The translations under genes were made by a program, and so were the position numbers. Below the pieces are notes generated by a model. It was not told where the DNA came from. It did not search any database and saw nothing but the letters and a program-made list of their open reading frames with translations. Positions 1-7,178 of a DNA stretch of 14,477 bases are shown piece by piece (positions within the stretch are counted from its first letter, which is position 1; each line of letters opens with the position of its first letter). Source of the stretch: Firmicutes bacterium CAG:170 (GTDB taxonomy: Bacteria > Bacillota > Clostridia > Oscillospirales > Oscillospiraceae); NCBI GenBank assembly GCA_000436735.1, contig FR887128.1:5376-19852 (forward strand). Direction: 5' to 3'.

Positions 1-106
1 CAGCCGCTGATTTAATCAGAACTTCCTTAAGAGCTTTGAGGGCATTTCGCCCGGCATTTACAAGGAAACGCTTCTGAAAAAGGAGTCGGACGCCGATCCC
101 CGCTGA
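1..106 (+). pseudogene. C-terminal end of an AraC-type regulator, partial and frameshifted
   Basis: Codons 11-103, ending at the TGA at 104-106, encode about 31 residues resembling the last helix of an AraC-type DNA-binding domain. They contain FNQNFLKSFEGISPGIYKE, comparable to the usual F-N-x-x-F-K ... G-x-(S/T)-P-x-x-Y-R ending. In that frame a TGA lies at 8-10. Reading QPL from 1-9 and skipping one base restores the usual Q-x-x-F-N pattern, so a single-base insertion near position 10 is the simplest explanation. It could be a sequencing error or a real frameshift; only 106 bases are visible. AraC regulators commonly sit beside DUF4091 genes in clostridial sugar loci, so it may once have controlled the next gene. 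Confidence 0.5.
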
Positions 107-160
107 GACCGGTGCGTTTTGAGATCCGGCGGCTGGGCCGCGTTCGGACAGATACAGAAA

Positions 161-165
161 AGGAG
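161..165 (+). promoter_or_regulatory. Ribosome binding site of the DUF4091 gene
   Basis: AGGAG lies 8 bases before the ATG at 174 and fixes that start. No clear promoter is visible in the 67 bases between the regulator fragment and this gene, so it may be transcribed from upstream. Confidence 0.75.
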
Positions 166-173
166 TACACCAC

Positions 174-1856
174 ATGACACTTTGGAGCGAGCAGATCTCT
201 TCCCTTTATAAGATCCGGAGCGTTTCCGACCTGCCGGAGCAGGAGCTTTCCCGGCAGACGGTCCTTCGCGGCGAGCATTTTTCCTATCAGATCATCCTGC
301 GGGCGGACTACAATGTTTTCTGCCGCTTTTCGGCAAGGGTTTTCGGCCCGGACGGCGCGGAAAACGAAGCGCTGACCGCCGCGCTCCGGCTTTACCGGCT
401 GCGACTTGCGGCAATGGACTACCCGGTCTATCCCGATCACGACGAAGACATCCTGACGGACGAGCCGGGGCTTATGCCGGATATTCTCGAGCCGCTGGAG
501 GAAAGCGGCGGCGTACTGCGCCTGTCCGACCGGCCTGCGTCCGTCCTGCTTTCGCTGGATACGCCGCTGGATGCCGCGCCCGGCGACTATGAGATCCGCG
601 CGGAGCGCGTCTATTTTGAGCCGGGAACGCCAGAAAAGTTACATTCGGAGACGTCGGTGCTGACCCTGCGCATCCTCAGCGCCGCGCTTCCGGCGCAGAG
701 CGTGCATTTTACGCAGTGGCTCCATGTGGACAGCATCGCGGAGGCGCATCATGTTCCGGTCTATTCTGAGGCGCATTGGGAGCTGATCGGGAAATATATG
801 CAGATGGCGCGCTATCTCGGCATTGACACCATCCTGACGCCGATGCTCACGCCGTCACTCGATACGCTGATCGGCGGAGAGCGCCTCTGCGTGCAGCTCG
901 TCCAGATCGAAAAGCACGGTGAACGCTATGATTTTGATTTTTCGCGGGCCGCGCGCTACATCGATCTCGCGCACGAAAACGGCATTCGCCGCTTCGAGAT
1001 CGCGCACCTCTATTCCCAGTGGGGCATGACCTCCGCGCCGAACATCTACGTCCGTGTGGACGGCAGGGAAGAGCATTTGTTCGGCTGGCATACGCCCGCG
1101 CAGAGCGAAGCTTATCAGGCATTTTTGAAGCAGCTGCTTCCGGCCATGCTGGATTTCCTGACAGAAAAGGGCGTGCTGGAGGATTCCTTCTTCCACATCT
1201 CCGACGAGCCGAGGCTGGACCATCTGGAGACCTACCGCGCGCTCTGGCGCTTTGTAAAGCCGATGCTGCGCGGACGGCCGATCATGGACGCGATCTCCAA
1301 CGTCGATTTCTATAAGCACGGACTGATCGACATTCCGGTCAGCGCGACCGACCACATCGAGCCGTTCCTGCGGGAGCCGGTCGAAAACCAGTGGGCCTAT
1401 TACTGCTGCGGCGAGTACAAAGCCGTCGGCAACCGCTTCCTTGCCTTCCCGGAGTACCGAAACCGCATCCTCGGCGTCCAGCTCTTCAAGTTCGGCATCA
1501 AGGGCTTCCTGCAATGGGGCTATAATTTCTATCATACCGACCGCTCCCTGTATGTGATCGATCCCTATCTGACAAGCTCCAGCGACGGCATGGTGCCGTC
1601 CGGCGACCCCTTCTCGGTCTACCCCGGAAAGGACGGGCCGGTCGCGTCGCTGCGCGCGCTTAATTTCAAGGACGCGCTTCAGGATGTGGATATCCTGAAA
1701 GCGCTGGCGCAGCGCACCTCGCATGAGCATGTCGTGGAATTGATCGAGAAGCTGGCGGGCATGGAGATCCGCTTCGACAAGTATCCCAGAAATTATGAAT
1801 TTATTCCGGCGCTTATGGACGCCGTCCGGCAGGAGTTGGAGGCAGGTACCTGCTGA
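174..1856 (+). CDS. DUF4091 (GH123-like) glycosidase-type protein
   Basis: A 560-residue protein without signal peptide or membrane segment, so probably cytoplasmic. The first ~170 residues are beta-rich, as in DUF4091 proteins. From about 177 a TIM-barrel-like part follows. It holds the motif HISDEP at 341-346, whose adjacent Asp344-Glu345 pair matches the Asp-Glu pair used for substrate-assisted catalysis in GH123 N-acetyl-beta-galactosaminidases. The C-terminal DUF4091 region holds WAYYCCGEY, the FPEYRNR segment and the aromatic GFLQWGYNFY segment (about 408-457), which probably lines the sugar site. Likely role: hydrolysis of an imported glycan or amino-sugar glycoside. The substrate is unknown and no transporter for it is visible. 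The gene stands alone on the + strand behind an AraC remnant and faces an ADP-ribosylglycohydrolase pseudogene, suggesting the survivor of a larger locus. It appears full length and intact. Confidence 0.85.
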   Translation: MTLWSEQISSLYKIRSVSDLPEQELSRQTVLRGEHFSYQIILRADYNVFCRFSARVFGPDGAENEALTAALRLYRLRLAAMDYPVYPDHDEDILTDEPGLMPDILEPLEESGGVLRLSDRPASVLLSLDTPLDAAPGDYEIRAERVYFEPGTPEKLHSETSVLTLRILSAALPAQSVHFTQWLHVDSIAEAHHVPVYSEAHWELIGKYMQMARYLGIDTILTPMLTPSLDTLIGGERLCVQLVQIEKHGERYDFDFSRAARYIDLAHENGIRRFEIAHLYSQWGMTSAPNIYVRVDGREEHLFGWHTPAQSEAYQAFLKQLLPAMLDFLTEKGVLEDSFFHISDEPRLDHLETYRALWRFVKPMLRGRPIMDAISNVDFYKHGLIDIPVSATDHIEPFLREPVENQWAYYCCGEYKAVGNRFLAFPEYRNRILGVQLFKFGIKGFLQWGYNFYHTDRSLYVIDPYLTSSSDGMVPSGDPFSVYPGKDGPVASLRALNFKDALQDVDILKALAQRTSHEHVVELIEKLAGMEIRFDKYPRNYEFIPALMDAVRQELEAGTC

Positions 1857-1884
1857 TATCGGAATACAACTGCATATGCAAGAG

Positions 1885-1920
1885 CAGCCCGGGAGGAACC
1901 GTTTGGATCCTCCCGGGCTG
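1885..1920 (+). terminator. GC-rich terminator hairpin after the DUF4091 gene
   Basis: A perfect 13-bp inverted repeat (CAGCCCGGGAGGA at 1885-1897 with TCCTCCCGGGCTG at 1908-1920) encloses a 10-base loop and begins 28 bases after the stop codon. The tail is only mildly T-rich (TGATTTATGG), with six T at 1933-1938, so termination may be incomplete. On the - strand the tail is not T-rich, so it serves the + gene. Confidence 0.75.
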
Positions 1921-2061
1921 TGATTTATGGACTCTTTTTTCGCGCATTTTCTTCATCCTATCGTCCTGCTAAAAGCGCCGCAAGCAATGGAGAATTGCAA
2001 AAAACGCAGCCTATGTGCGTGCCGGAGCAGACCGGACATTCCATGGGACGGCGGCACGGGA
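1921..2061. other. Non-coding stretch between convergent genes
   Basis: No open frame here has a ribosome binding site or a recognisable product. The - strand, downstream of the ADP-ribosylglycohydrolase pseudogene, offers only weak 4-5 bp stems near T or A runs (around 1985-2030), not enough to call a terminator. Confidence 0.4.
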
Positions 2062-2552
2062 TCACTCACTGAGAATTTGGTAATCGCTGCTTGCCAGCAG
2101 GACGATGGGGATGAACAGCTGTGTGGGGCGTCCTTCAGATACGACCTGTATGATCAGATCGTTCCGTGCCCGGGACAGCGCATGCGGCGTGATCTCCAGC
2201 GTGACGCGCGCCAGCGGCACGTTGCAGTGGCCCTGCTCCAGATTGACGGCCAGCGTCTTTCCGGGCTGCACCTCCCAGCCCTCGGGCGTGTGCAGCGTCA
2301 GCGTGAGCCACTGCTGGCGGCGCTGTAGATTTTCGAAGGTGATCGTTTTTTTTTGACAGTACCTTCCGAAATATAAGGCGCCTCGTGACCGTCTACATAC
2401 GCGCGAATGAGGAAATTCTGGAACACGGTATAATAGCGCACATCAAATACGCCGCGCATTCCTTCGAACGGCGCGCCAAGCGTACCGCCGATATTTTTGC
2501 CGTTCCAGCATCCGCGCATTTTATCAAGATAGTTGTCGAAATTCAACTGCAT
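2062..2552 (-). pseudogene. ADP-ribosylglycohydrolase-type gene, internally deleted and frameshifted
   Basis: The start is the ATG at 2552, set by AAGGAG 7 bases upstream; the open frame reaching back to 2660 is an artefact. The first ~40 residues (MQLNFDNYLDKMRGCWNGKN, then IGGTLGAPFEG) match the N-terminus of ADP-ribosylglycohydrolase family proteins of carbohydrate loci, where G-x-x-x-GxxxGxPxE begins the fold. After FDVRYYT the sequence jumps to an unrelated-looking piece (VFQNFLIRAYVDGHEAPYISEG), probably the C-terminal beta domain. The metal-binding core, several hundred residues including the usual N/D-D-D motifs, is missing. A run of nine A at 2336-2344 (on the - strand) then breaks the frame. 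With one more A the reading continues as KTITFENLQRRQQWLTL and on to the TGA at 2062-2064. The catalytic core is absent, so activity is not expected even if the frameshift is a sequencing error. Confidence 0.75.
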
Positions 2553-2576
2553 TTTGATTCTCCTTGTATAATGATC

Positions 2577-2598
2577 GGTGTTTTGCGGGCAAAACGCC
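2577..2598. promoter_or_regulatory. Operator-like palindrome at the expected transcription start
   Basis: The perfect palindrome GTTTTGC-GG-GCAAAAC (2580-2595) extends with one wobble pair to 2577-2598. It sits 9 bases downstream of the -10 box, so a bound repressor would block initiation. It could instead act as an RNA hairpin in the leader. The shape suggests a helix-turn-helix sugar-responsive repressor, but none is encoded here. Confidence 0.45.
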
Positions 2599-2606
2599 TT
2601 ACGACC

Positions 2607-2634
2607 ATCATAATGCATGGGAAATAAATTACAA
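2607..2634 (-). promoter_or_regulatory. Likely sigma-A promoter of the ADP-ribosylglycohydrolase pseudogene
   Basis: Read on the - strand: TTGTAA (2629-2634), a 16-base spacer, then TATGAT (2607-2612), with five of six matches in the -10 box and four of six in the -35 box. It lies about 55 bases before the start codon at 2552. Confidence 0.5.
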
Positions 2635-2730
2635 TCGTCAATTTTCGCCTTGATCTGCAAATCGTGTCATTTTACGTACCTCTGCGCATATACCGTGCTT
2701 CTTTCGCTGTATTGAGAGATCCGCGGACAT

Positions 2731-2756
2731 AAACTATACCCCAAAAAGTGGACAAA
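2731..2756. mobile_element. Possible IS3-type insertion sequence end (remnant)
   Basis: The stretch ACCCCAAAAAGTGGACAAAG (2738-2757) resembles the terminal repeats of many IS3-family elements (CCCCAAAAAGTtGGACA type). No transposase gene or matching second end is visible within the window, so at most this is a solo relic. The rest of 2635-2811 shows nothing else recognisable: no clear terminator for the transporter operon that ends at 2812. Confidence 0.3.
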
Positions 2757-2811
2757 GAAAAGACCCATATCGTGTATCTCTGTAGTCCAAATGGCATTTC
2801 CACAAAACTGC

Positions 2812-5439
2812 TTACTCTGCCAAGCCGTATTTGACTTTGACCCGGTCGAGCTTTTCCAGCATCGGCTCCGCGCCCAGCCATAGGAAGAAGAACGTTGCCA
2901 TGGCGCGCACCAGATCGACCGGAAGGCCGGTAATGTAATAGCTAAGAATAATTTTCCAGTTGATCGTGTGCGCCCACATGAGCGCAGACGCAGGATTCAT
3001 AATGCCGCCATACACGATGGTCGAGCAGATCACACCAAAGATACAAAGGCTCAGCCGCCCGCGCCGCAGAACGCCCTTGCGGTACAAGACACCTGCCAGC
3101 CAGCCGATGATGCCCATTGCAAACATCTGCCACGGTGTCCACGGCCCCTGGGAAAAGAGCATATTGGACACCAGCATGGTCATCGCGCCAACTAGGAACC
3201 CTGTTTCGCCGCCGAAGGCCACACCTGCTAAAATCGTCATTGCCACAACCGGCTTGAACTCCGGCAGCATAAAGAACACAGCACGTCCCGCAACATTCAG
3301 CGCCACAAGCACGGCAATGAGCACCAGCTCCCGCGCCTGCGGCTTGCGCCCCTCGAAAATCAGGAAGAACGGCAGCATACATTCGAGCAGAATGAGCAGC
3401 GAAATGAAGTAGTATTTCCGCCCCGCGAAGTAGTACACGCCGACAAACAGCGTCAGAGGAATCAAAAGCAGGATGAGCAGCGTGGCAGTCACGGTACGCT
3501 TTTGGAGCTTGCGTTTTTCAAGCGGCGTCTGCACCAGATAGTCCGGCCTGTCTGCCTTGCGGCCAATGGACAGTGCAAACACAAGAAGTGCAGCAAGCAA
3601 AATGCCGTAGAGCTTGAGCTGCCCGCCTGCCAGCGCGGTCATGCCGTTTGCGTCTATGAGCTTGGTCAAATCCGTCACGCCGATGGCCTGCACGATCAGC
3701 GCCAGCGAAGCGGCACCGGACACGGCGGCAAGAAGCTTCCGCCAGACCGGGAGCTTTTTCACCGTCCGCGTCGCTTTCTCCGGCGCGGGCGGGATGCGCT
3801 GGTATTCCGGTAAGGGTGGTTCCGGTTCGACTGCACCGCCGCAGGCAGCAATGACGTCCTCCGGCGTGACCGCATCTGGCAGTACGTCGCGCGCAATGCG
3901 GTTCGCAGCCGTCGTGTAGAAGCTGTTGCCGGAAAAGAACGTTTTTGGGGTAGATTCTGTGACGATATTTCCGTCAAAGAACAGGGCGCAGCGGTCGGCG
4001 TATTTCGCGCAGAACTCGATGTCGTGACTGACCATGAGGATCGCTACGCCGGATGCTTGCAGCGTCCGCAAAATCTGCCCGAAAACCTGCTTGAACTCCG
4101 CATCCAGTCCCTTTGTCGGTTCGTCAAGGAGCAGAACGTCCGGGTTCAGAAGCAGGATTTTTGCCAGCGCTGCGCGCTGCTGTTCACCGCCGGAAAGGTC
4201 ATACGGATGGCGGTCGAGCAGTTCGGTCAATTTGCAGAGGGAAACGACTTGTGCAAGCCGCTCAGTTTTGCGTTCGGATTTTGGTAAAATCTCCAACAAA
4301 TCCGCGCGCACCGTGGATTTCACAAACAATGCCTGCGGATTTTGGGGCAGCATTCCGACGCTGCCCGTGATGGTCAGCTCGCCGCGATACGGCCTTTGCA
4401 GCCTCGCCAGCAGCTTGAGCGTGGTGGTCTTGCCCGTGCCGTTGCCGCCGAGCAGCGTAAGAAATTCGCCTTTGTGCAGCTCCAAGGATAGACCTTTTAC
4501 CACGTCGGGCAGGTCTTTGTCGTATTTGAACCAGAGTTCCCGCGCCGAGACGACGGTTTCGCCGTTCGGCGTGTTTTTCTTTTCTTCCGGAACAGGTCGC
4601 AACTCATGCGTTTTCGCATAATCGAGCAGCCAGTTTCGGCCGTTGCAGACGGAGATGGGGCAAGTCGCTTTGGAATCCGACGCTGCCCAGATGCGCATGG
4701 CGGCGGGCATGGCGAGGAACATCGCGTTCCCACTGCTTTTCAGCTCCGCGCCCACTTCGGCGGGCGTGCCGGTGCAAAGGAGCTTGCCGCCGTCCATGAC
4801 CGCGACACGCGACGCAAAGGAGAACGCTTCTTCCAGACGATGTTCGGTCAGGAGGATGGTCGTTCCCAATTCGCGGTTGATCTTGCCAAGCGTCGCAAGA
4901 AAATCCGACGCGGCAATCGGGTCGAGCTGGCTCGTCGGCTCGTCGAGAATCAAAACTTTCGGCTGGAGCACCATAACGGATGCGAGATTCAAGAGCTGCT
5001 TTTGCCCACCGGACAGCTCCGTAACGGATTTGTAAAACCATTCCTGAATTCCGAAAAACGATGCCATTTCCGCAACTCTGCGGCGAATCGTCGGCGTATC
5101 GTAGCCGAGGGATTCCAAGCCGAACGCCAGCTCGTGCCAGACCTTGTCGGTCGCGATCTGATTCTCCGGACTTTGCTGCACAAAGCCAATCTTCTCGGCC
5201 TGTTCGCGTTGGTCTAGGGAATCAAGATTTCTGCCATCGAACAGGATCTCGCCGCTTCTGCGGCCATGCGGCGCGAGAACGGTTTTGAGCTGCCGCAGCA
5301 GCGTACTTTTGCCGCACCCGGAGGGGCCGCAGAGCACCAGAAACTCCCCCGGTCGGACAGACAGTGTGAGGTCAGAGATTGCCTGTTTTTCCTGCTCCGG
5401 GTATGCAAAACTCAGATGGTTGATTGTAAAGAGTTCCAC
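2812..5439 (-). CDS. ECF transporter fusion: two ATPase domains plus S component
   Basis: An 875-residue protein that puts three ECF subunits in one chain. ATPase 1 (about 1-235) has Walker A GPSGCGKST at 38-46, Q-loop FVQQ at 86-89, signature LSGGQ at 142-146, Walker B LILDEP at 163-168 and H-loop His200. ATPase 2 (about 296-500) has GGNGTGKTT at 331-339, MLPQNPQ at 363-369, LSGGEQQ at 415-421, LLLDEP at 436-441 and His472. After a Pro/Glu-rich linker (535-560) come four hydrophobic helices (about 567-697) and then a five- to six-helix substrate-binding S core (about 702-858), with ALNVAGRA, a GGETGFLVGA loop and GPWTPWQMF. Both ATPases look catalytically complete. The GTG start is chosen because AGGAGG lies 7 bases upstream; the gene overlaps ecfT by 28 bp. 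The S core resembles uncharacterised clostridial ECF S components found beside DUF4430 genes. Context suggests a corrinoid (CbrT-like) ligand; this is inferred. Confidence 0.88.
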   Translation of the reverse strand: MELFTINHLSFAYPEQEKQAISDLTLSVRPGEFLVLCGPSGCGKSTLLRQLKTVLAPHGRRSGEILFDGRNLDSLDQREQAEKIGFVQQSPENQIATDKVWHELAFGLESLGYDTPTIRRRVAEMASFFGIQEWFYKSVTELSGGQKQLLNLASVMVLQPKVLILDEPTSQLDPIAASDFLATLGKINRELGTTILLTEHRLEEAFSFASRVAVMDGGKLLCTGTPAEVGAELKSSGNAMFLAMPAAMRIWAASDSKATCPISVCNGRNWLLDYAKTHELRPVPEEKKNTPNGETVVSARELWFKYDKDLPDVVKGLSLELHKGEFLTLLGGNGTGKTTTLKLLARLQRPYRGELTITGSVGMLPQNPQALFVKSTVRADLLEILPKSERKTERLAQVVSLCKLTELLDRHPYDLSGGEQQRAALAKILLLNPDVLLLDEPTKGLDAEFKQVFGQILRTLQASGVAILMVSHDIEFCAKYADRCALFFDGNIVTESTPKTFFSGNSFYTTAANRIARDVLPDAVTPEDVIAACGGAVEPEPPLPEYQRIPPAPEKATRTVKKLPVWRKLLAAVSGAASLALIVQAIGVTDLTKLIDANGMTALAGGQLKLYGILLAALLVFALSIGRKADRPDYLVQTPLEKRKLQKRTVTATLLILLLIPLTLFVGVYYFAGRKYYFISLLILLECMLPFFLIFEGRKPQARELVLIAVLVALNVAGRAVFFMLPEFKPVVAMTILAGVAFGGETGFLVGAMTMLVSNMLFSQGPWTPWQMFAMGIIGWLAGVLYRKGVLRRGRLSLCIFGVICSTIVYGGIMNPASALMWAHTINWKIILSYYITGLPVDLVRAMATFFFLWLGAEPMLEKLDRVKVKYGLAE

Positions 5440-6308
5440 TGTCTGTCCTCCTTCCGATCAAGAATCACCGGCGTCAGCACCAGTGCGAGATAAACACACA
5501 TGAAGCTCACGGTCATGGGGGTAAGCACAACGCTTTTCACGGTCGGATAGTAGCGGAAATACGTGCCGCCCGCCATCCAGCCGGAAAGGAGATACGCGCC
5601 GCAGAAGATCAGCCACGCAAGCGCGGCCTTGTCGCGGTCGTCGAAACGATAAATCGAGAACGCCGTGCGCCCAGGCAGACCGTAACCGCGGGCGCGCATG
5701 GAATCTGCGGTTTCGATTGCATTTTCCAAGCTCCATGTGACCATGATGGAGAAGATTTTGACGGCGTTCCCGACTCTTTGGAACACGCTGCCGTTCTTCG
5801 TGTCGCGCCCGATGCACGCCTGCGCCTCGGAGACGACCTGCATCTGCGCCTTGAACTTCGGGATAAAACGCAGCGCCATGGAGAGCACAAGAGACAGCGC
5901 CGGGATCACGCGCCCGAACAGGTACACGAACTTATCTGACGTCATCACCTCGTTGTAGCTCGAAAACCACAATACGACGCTTGCCAGCATGACGGCTGCG
6001 GCCACACCGTAGAACATGGATTCGAGCGTCAGCGGATTGCCGGAGGGCAGGTACGTCAAAATCGTTTGACCTTCGTGATTGAACGCCGGGTTGACGAGCG
6101 CGGCAAGCGCCGCCATGGGAAGCAGTCCCATGACGGCAAAGCGTACCGCTTTTCTGCCCTTGAGATAGATGTCATACGCCAGCGCACCGGTCAAGGAAAT
6201 CGCAAGATAGACCGGGTGCATCAGGCACATCGAAAAGAGAAGAACGAGCGCGTAGTATAAAAAATTGATCGTCGGATGGTAGCCTGAAAAGGCGTCTTTG
6301 TTTCTCAT
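5412..6308 (-). CDS. ecfT: ECF transporter transmembrane subunit EcfT
   Basis: A 298-residue integral membrane protein. Hydrophobic helices lie near residues 16-46, 55-72, 97-116, 126-148, 228-245 and 258-283. The cytoplasmic coupling segment carries the hallmark SMRARGYG (203-210), the Ala-Arg-Gly motif that docks into the ATPases. This scaffold transmits ATP hydrolysis to the S component, which in ECF transporters topples in the membrane to release its vitamin. Its ATG (6306-6308) overlaps the TGA of the preceding DUF4430 gene in an ATGA, and its own 3' end overlaps the ATPase/S fusion by 28 bp. Translation is therefore coupled and the three gene products should be made in fixed ratio. Length and motif order are normal for the family; nothing is truncated. 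Confidence 0.93.
   Translation of the reverse strand: MRNKDAFSGYHPTINFLYYALVLLFSMCLMHPVYLAISLTGALAYDIYLKGRKAVRFAVMGLLPMAALAALVNPAFNHEGQTILTYLPSGNPLTLESMFYGVAAAVMLASVVLWFSSYNEVMTSDKFVYLFGRVIPALSLVLSMALRFIPKFKAQMQVVSEAQACIGRDTKNGSVFQRVGNAVKIFSIMVTWSLENAIETADSMRARGYGLPGRTAFSIYRFDDRDKAALAWLIFCGAYLLSGWMAGGTYFRYYPTVKSVVLTPMTVSFMCVYLALVLTPVILDRKEDRQWNSLQSTI
5447..5452 (-). promoter_or_regulatory. Ribosome binding site deciding the GTG start of the ECF fusion
   Basis: A perfect AGGAGG on the - strand lies 7 bases before the GTG at 5437-5439, inside the end of ecfT. It supports the GTG start and strong, independent re-initiation of the ATPase/S gene. Confidence 0.8.
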
Positions 6309-7177
6309 TCGCTTCCAGTCGCGTAGCCGCCGCCCACATCATCTCCGAGGTCACAGGTATAGACCCACTCAATCACGTCGCCGTTTTGCAGCTGATACCG
6401 GCTGCATCCGTAATTGGGGAACCAGCCGTTGACGCGGTACATCCAACCGGAAGTGTTATCAACGTCAAACTCATAGAGATTATTGATTCCTTCGATATAG
6501 GCGGAATTGTAGATCGGCGTGTTCTCAAATTCCATGTGGATCTTCTGCTGTTTGCAGGTGCGCTGTAGGATGTTAAAAACGCTCTCACCCTCATAAAATG
6601 TGACGGTCATCGGTTTCAGAATCCAGCCGTCCTCCGGCACCAGCTCACGCTTTTCCTTATTACAAAGGTCCATATTGTCAAGGATTGTCGCGCAGGAGAT
6701 GGAGAGGGTGCAGGTGTATTCCGCATCGCCAATTTCCACGTCCTCCGGCTCGACTGGAATTGGCTTGCCCTCCGGCACGGGGTCGGTCTGGTACTTGTCC
6801 TTGCCCGTGCCGGTGTCGATCATCATGCCGCCCACTTCTTCATATTCGCCGGTTGCACTTGCCTGGATTTCCTCCGGCGAAAGATACTCTGGCGGCTCGG
6901 TGTCAGTCCGTGCGGGTTTGTCTGCCTGCGGGTCGTCAGACGGCTCTGAGACGTTTTCTGTGGGCGTCTGCGTCGGTTCTGTCTCAACCTTGTCCGGCGT
7001 ATTTGATTCCGCCGCGTTCTGCGCCGGTGTCTCCACCGGGGCAGCAACGGTCGGCTGTGCCAATGGGTCTTTCTGCTTCGGCATATTCCGGTCGCCAAAA
7101 ATGAACGCCGCCGCCAGCACCAGTACGATCAGTACCGGCGCAAGGATTTTCCATTTGTGTTTCTGCCAAAATGTCAT
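6305..7177 (-). CDS. Membrane-anchored DUF4430 (transcobalamin beta-domain-like) protein
   Basis: A 290-residue protein. One N-terminal membrane helix (about 10-28) follows a basic start and has no lipobox, so it is probably an uncleaved anchor. A Pro/Thr/Glu-rich flexible stalk (about 33-150) spans the wall. A DUF4430 domain (about 152-278) ends the chain, with SVFNILQRT (199-207), SGWMYRVNGWFPNYG (243-257) and LQNGDVIEW (263-271). This is the order seen in the beta-domain of animal transcobalamin: a TVEDVL-like helix, then a W/Y-rich strand, then a DGE/DGD turn. Six cysteines (156, 162, 172, 208, 258, 275) all lie in this domain. It starts 1 base after the stop of the barrel/SLH gene and overlaps ecfT by 4 bp. 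Inferred role: passing a ligand from wall-anchored proteins to the ECF S component. Alternative: a structural accessory subunit of the transporter. Confidence 0.87.
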   Translation of the reverse strand: MTFWQKHKWKILAPVLIVLVLAAAFIFGDRNMPKQKDPLAQPTVAAPVETPAQNAAESNTPDKVETEPTQTPTENVSEPSDDPQADKPARTDTEPPEYLSPEEIQASATGEYEEVGGMMIDTGTGKDKYQTDPVPEGKPIPVEPEDVEIGDAEYTCTLSISCATILDNMDLCNKEKRELVPEDGWILKPMTVTFYEGESVFNILQRTCKQQKIHMEFENTPIYNSAYIEGINNLYEFDVDNTSGWMYRVNGWFPNYGCSRYQLQNGDVIEWVYTCDLGDDVGGGYATGSE

Positions 7178-7178
7178 A

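Noticed and set aside
855..1730. - strand open frame of 291 codons
   Set aside because: Opposite the DUF4091 gene, with no ribosome binding site or family motif; the + strand reading carries the conserved motifs.
2298..2660. A 120-residue protein starting at 2660
   Set aside because: The ATG at 2660 has no ribosome binding site and lies upstream of the likely promoter; the real start is the ATG at 2552 with AAGGAG before it.
2553..2811. Rho-independent terminator for the transporter operon
   Set aside because: Only short imperfect stems such as AAATG-G-CATTT near 2792 are present, with no loop of usable size and no following T run.
6305..7177. Lipoprotein anchor for the DUF4430 protein
   Set aside because: No cysteine follows the N-terminal hydrophobic segment, so there is no lipobox; a membrane helix anchor fits better.
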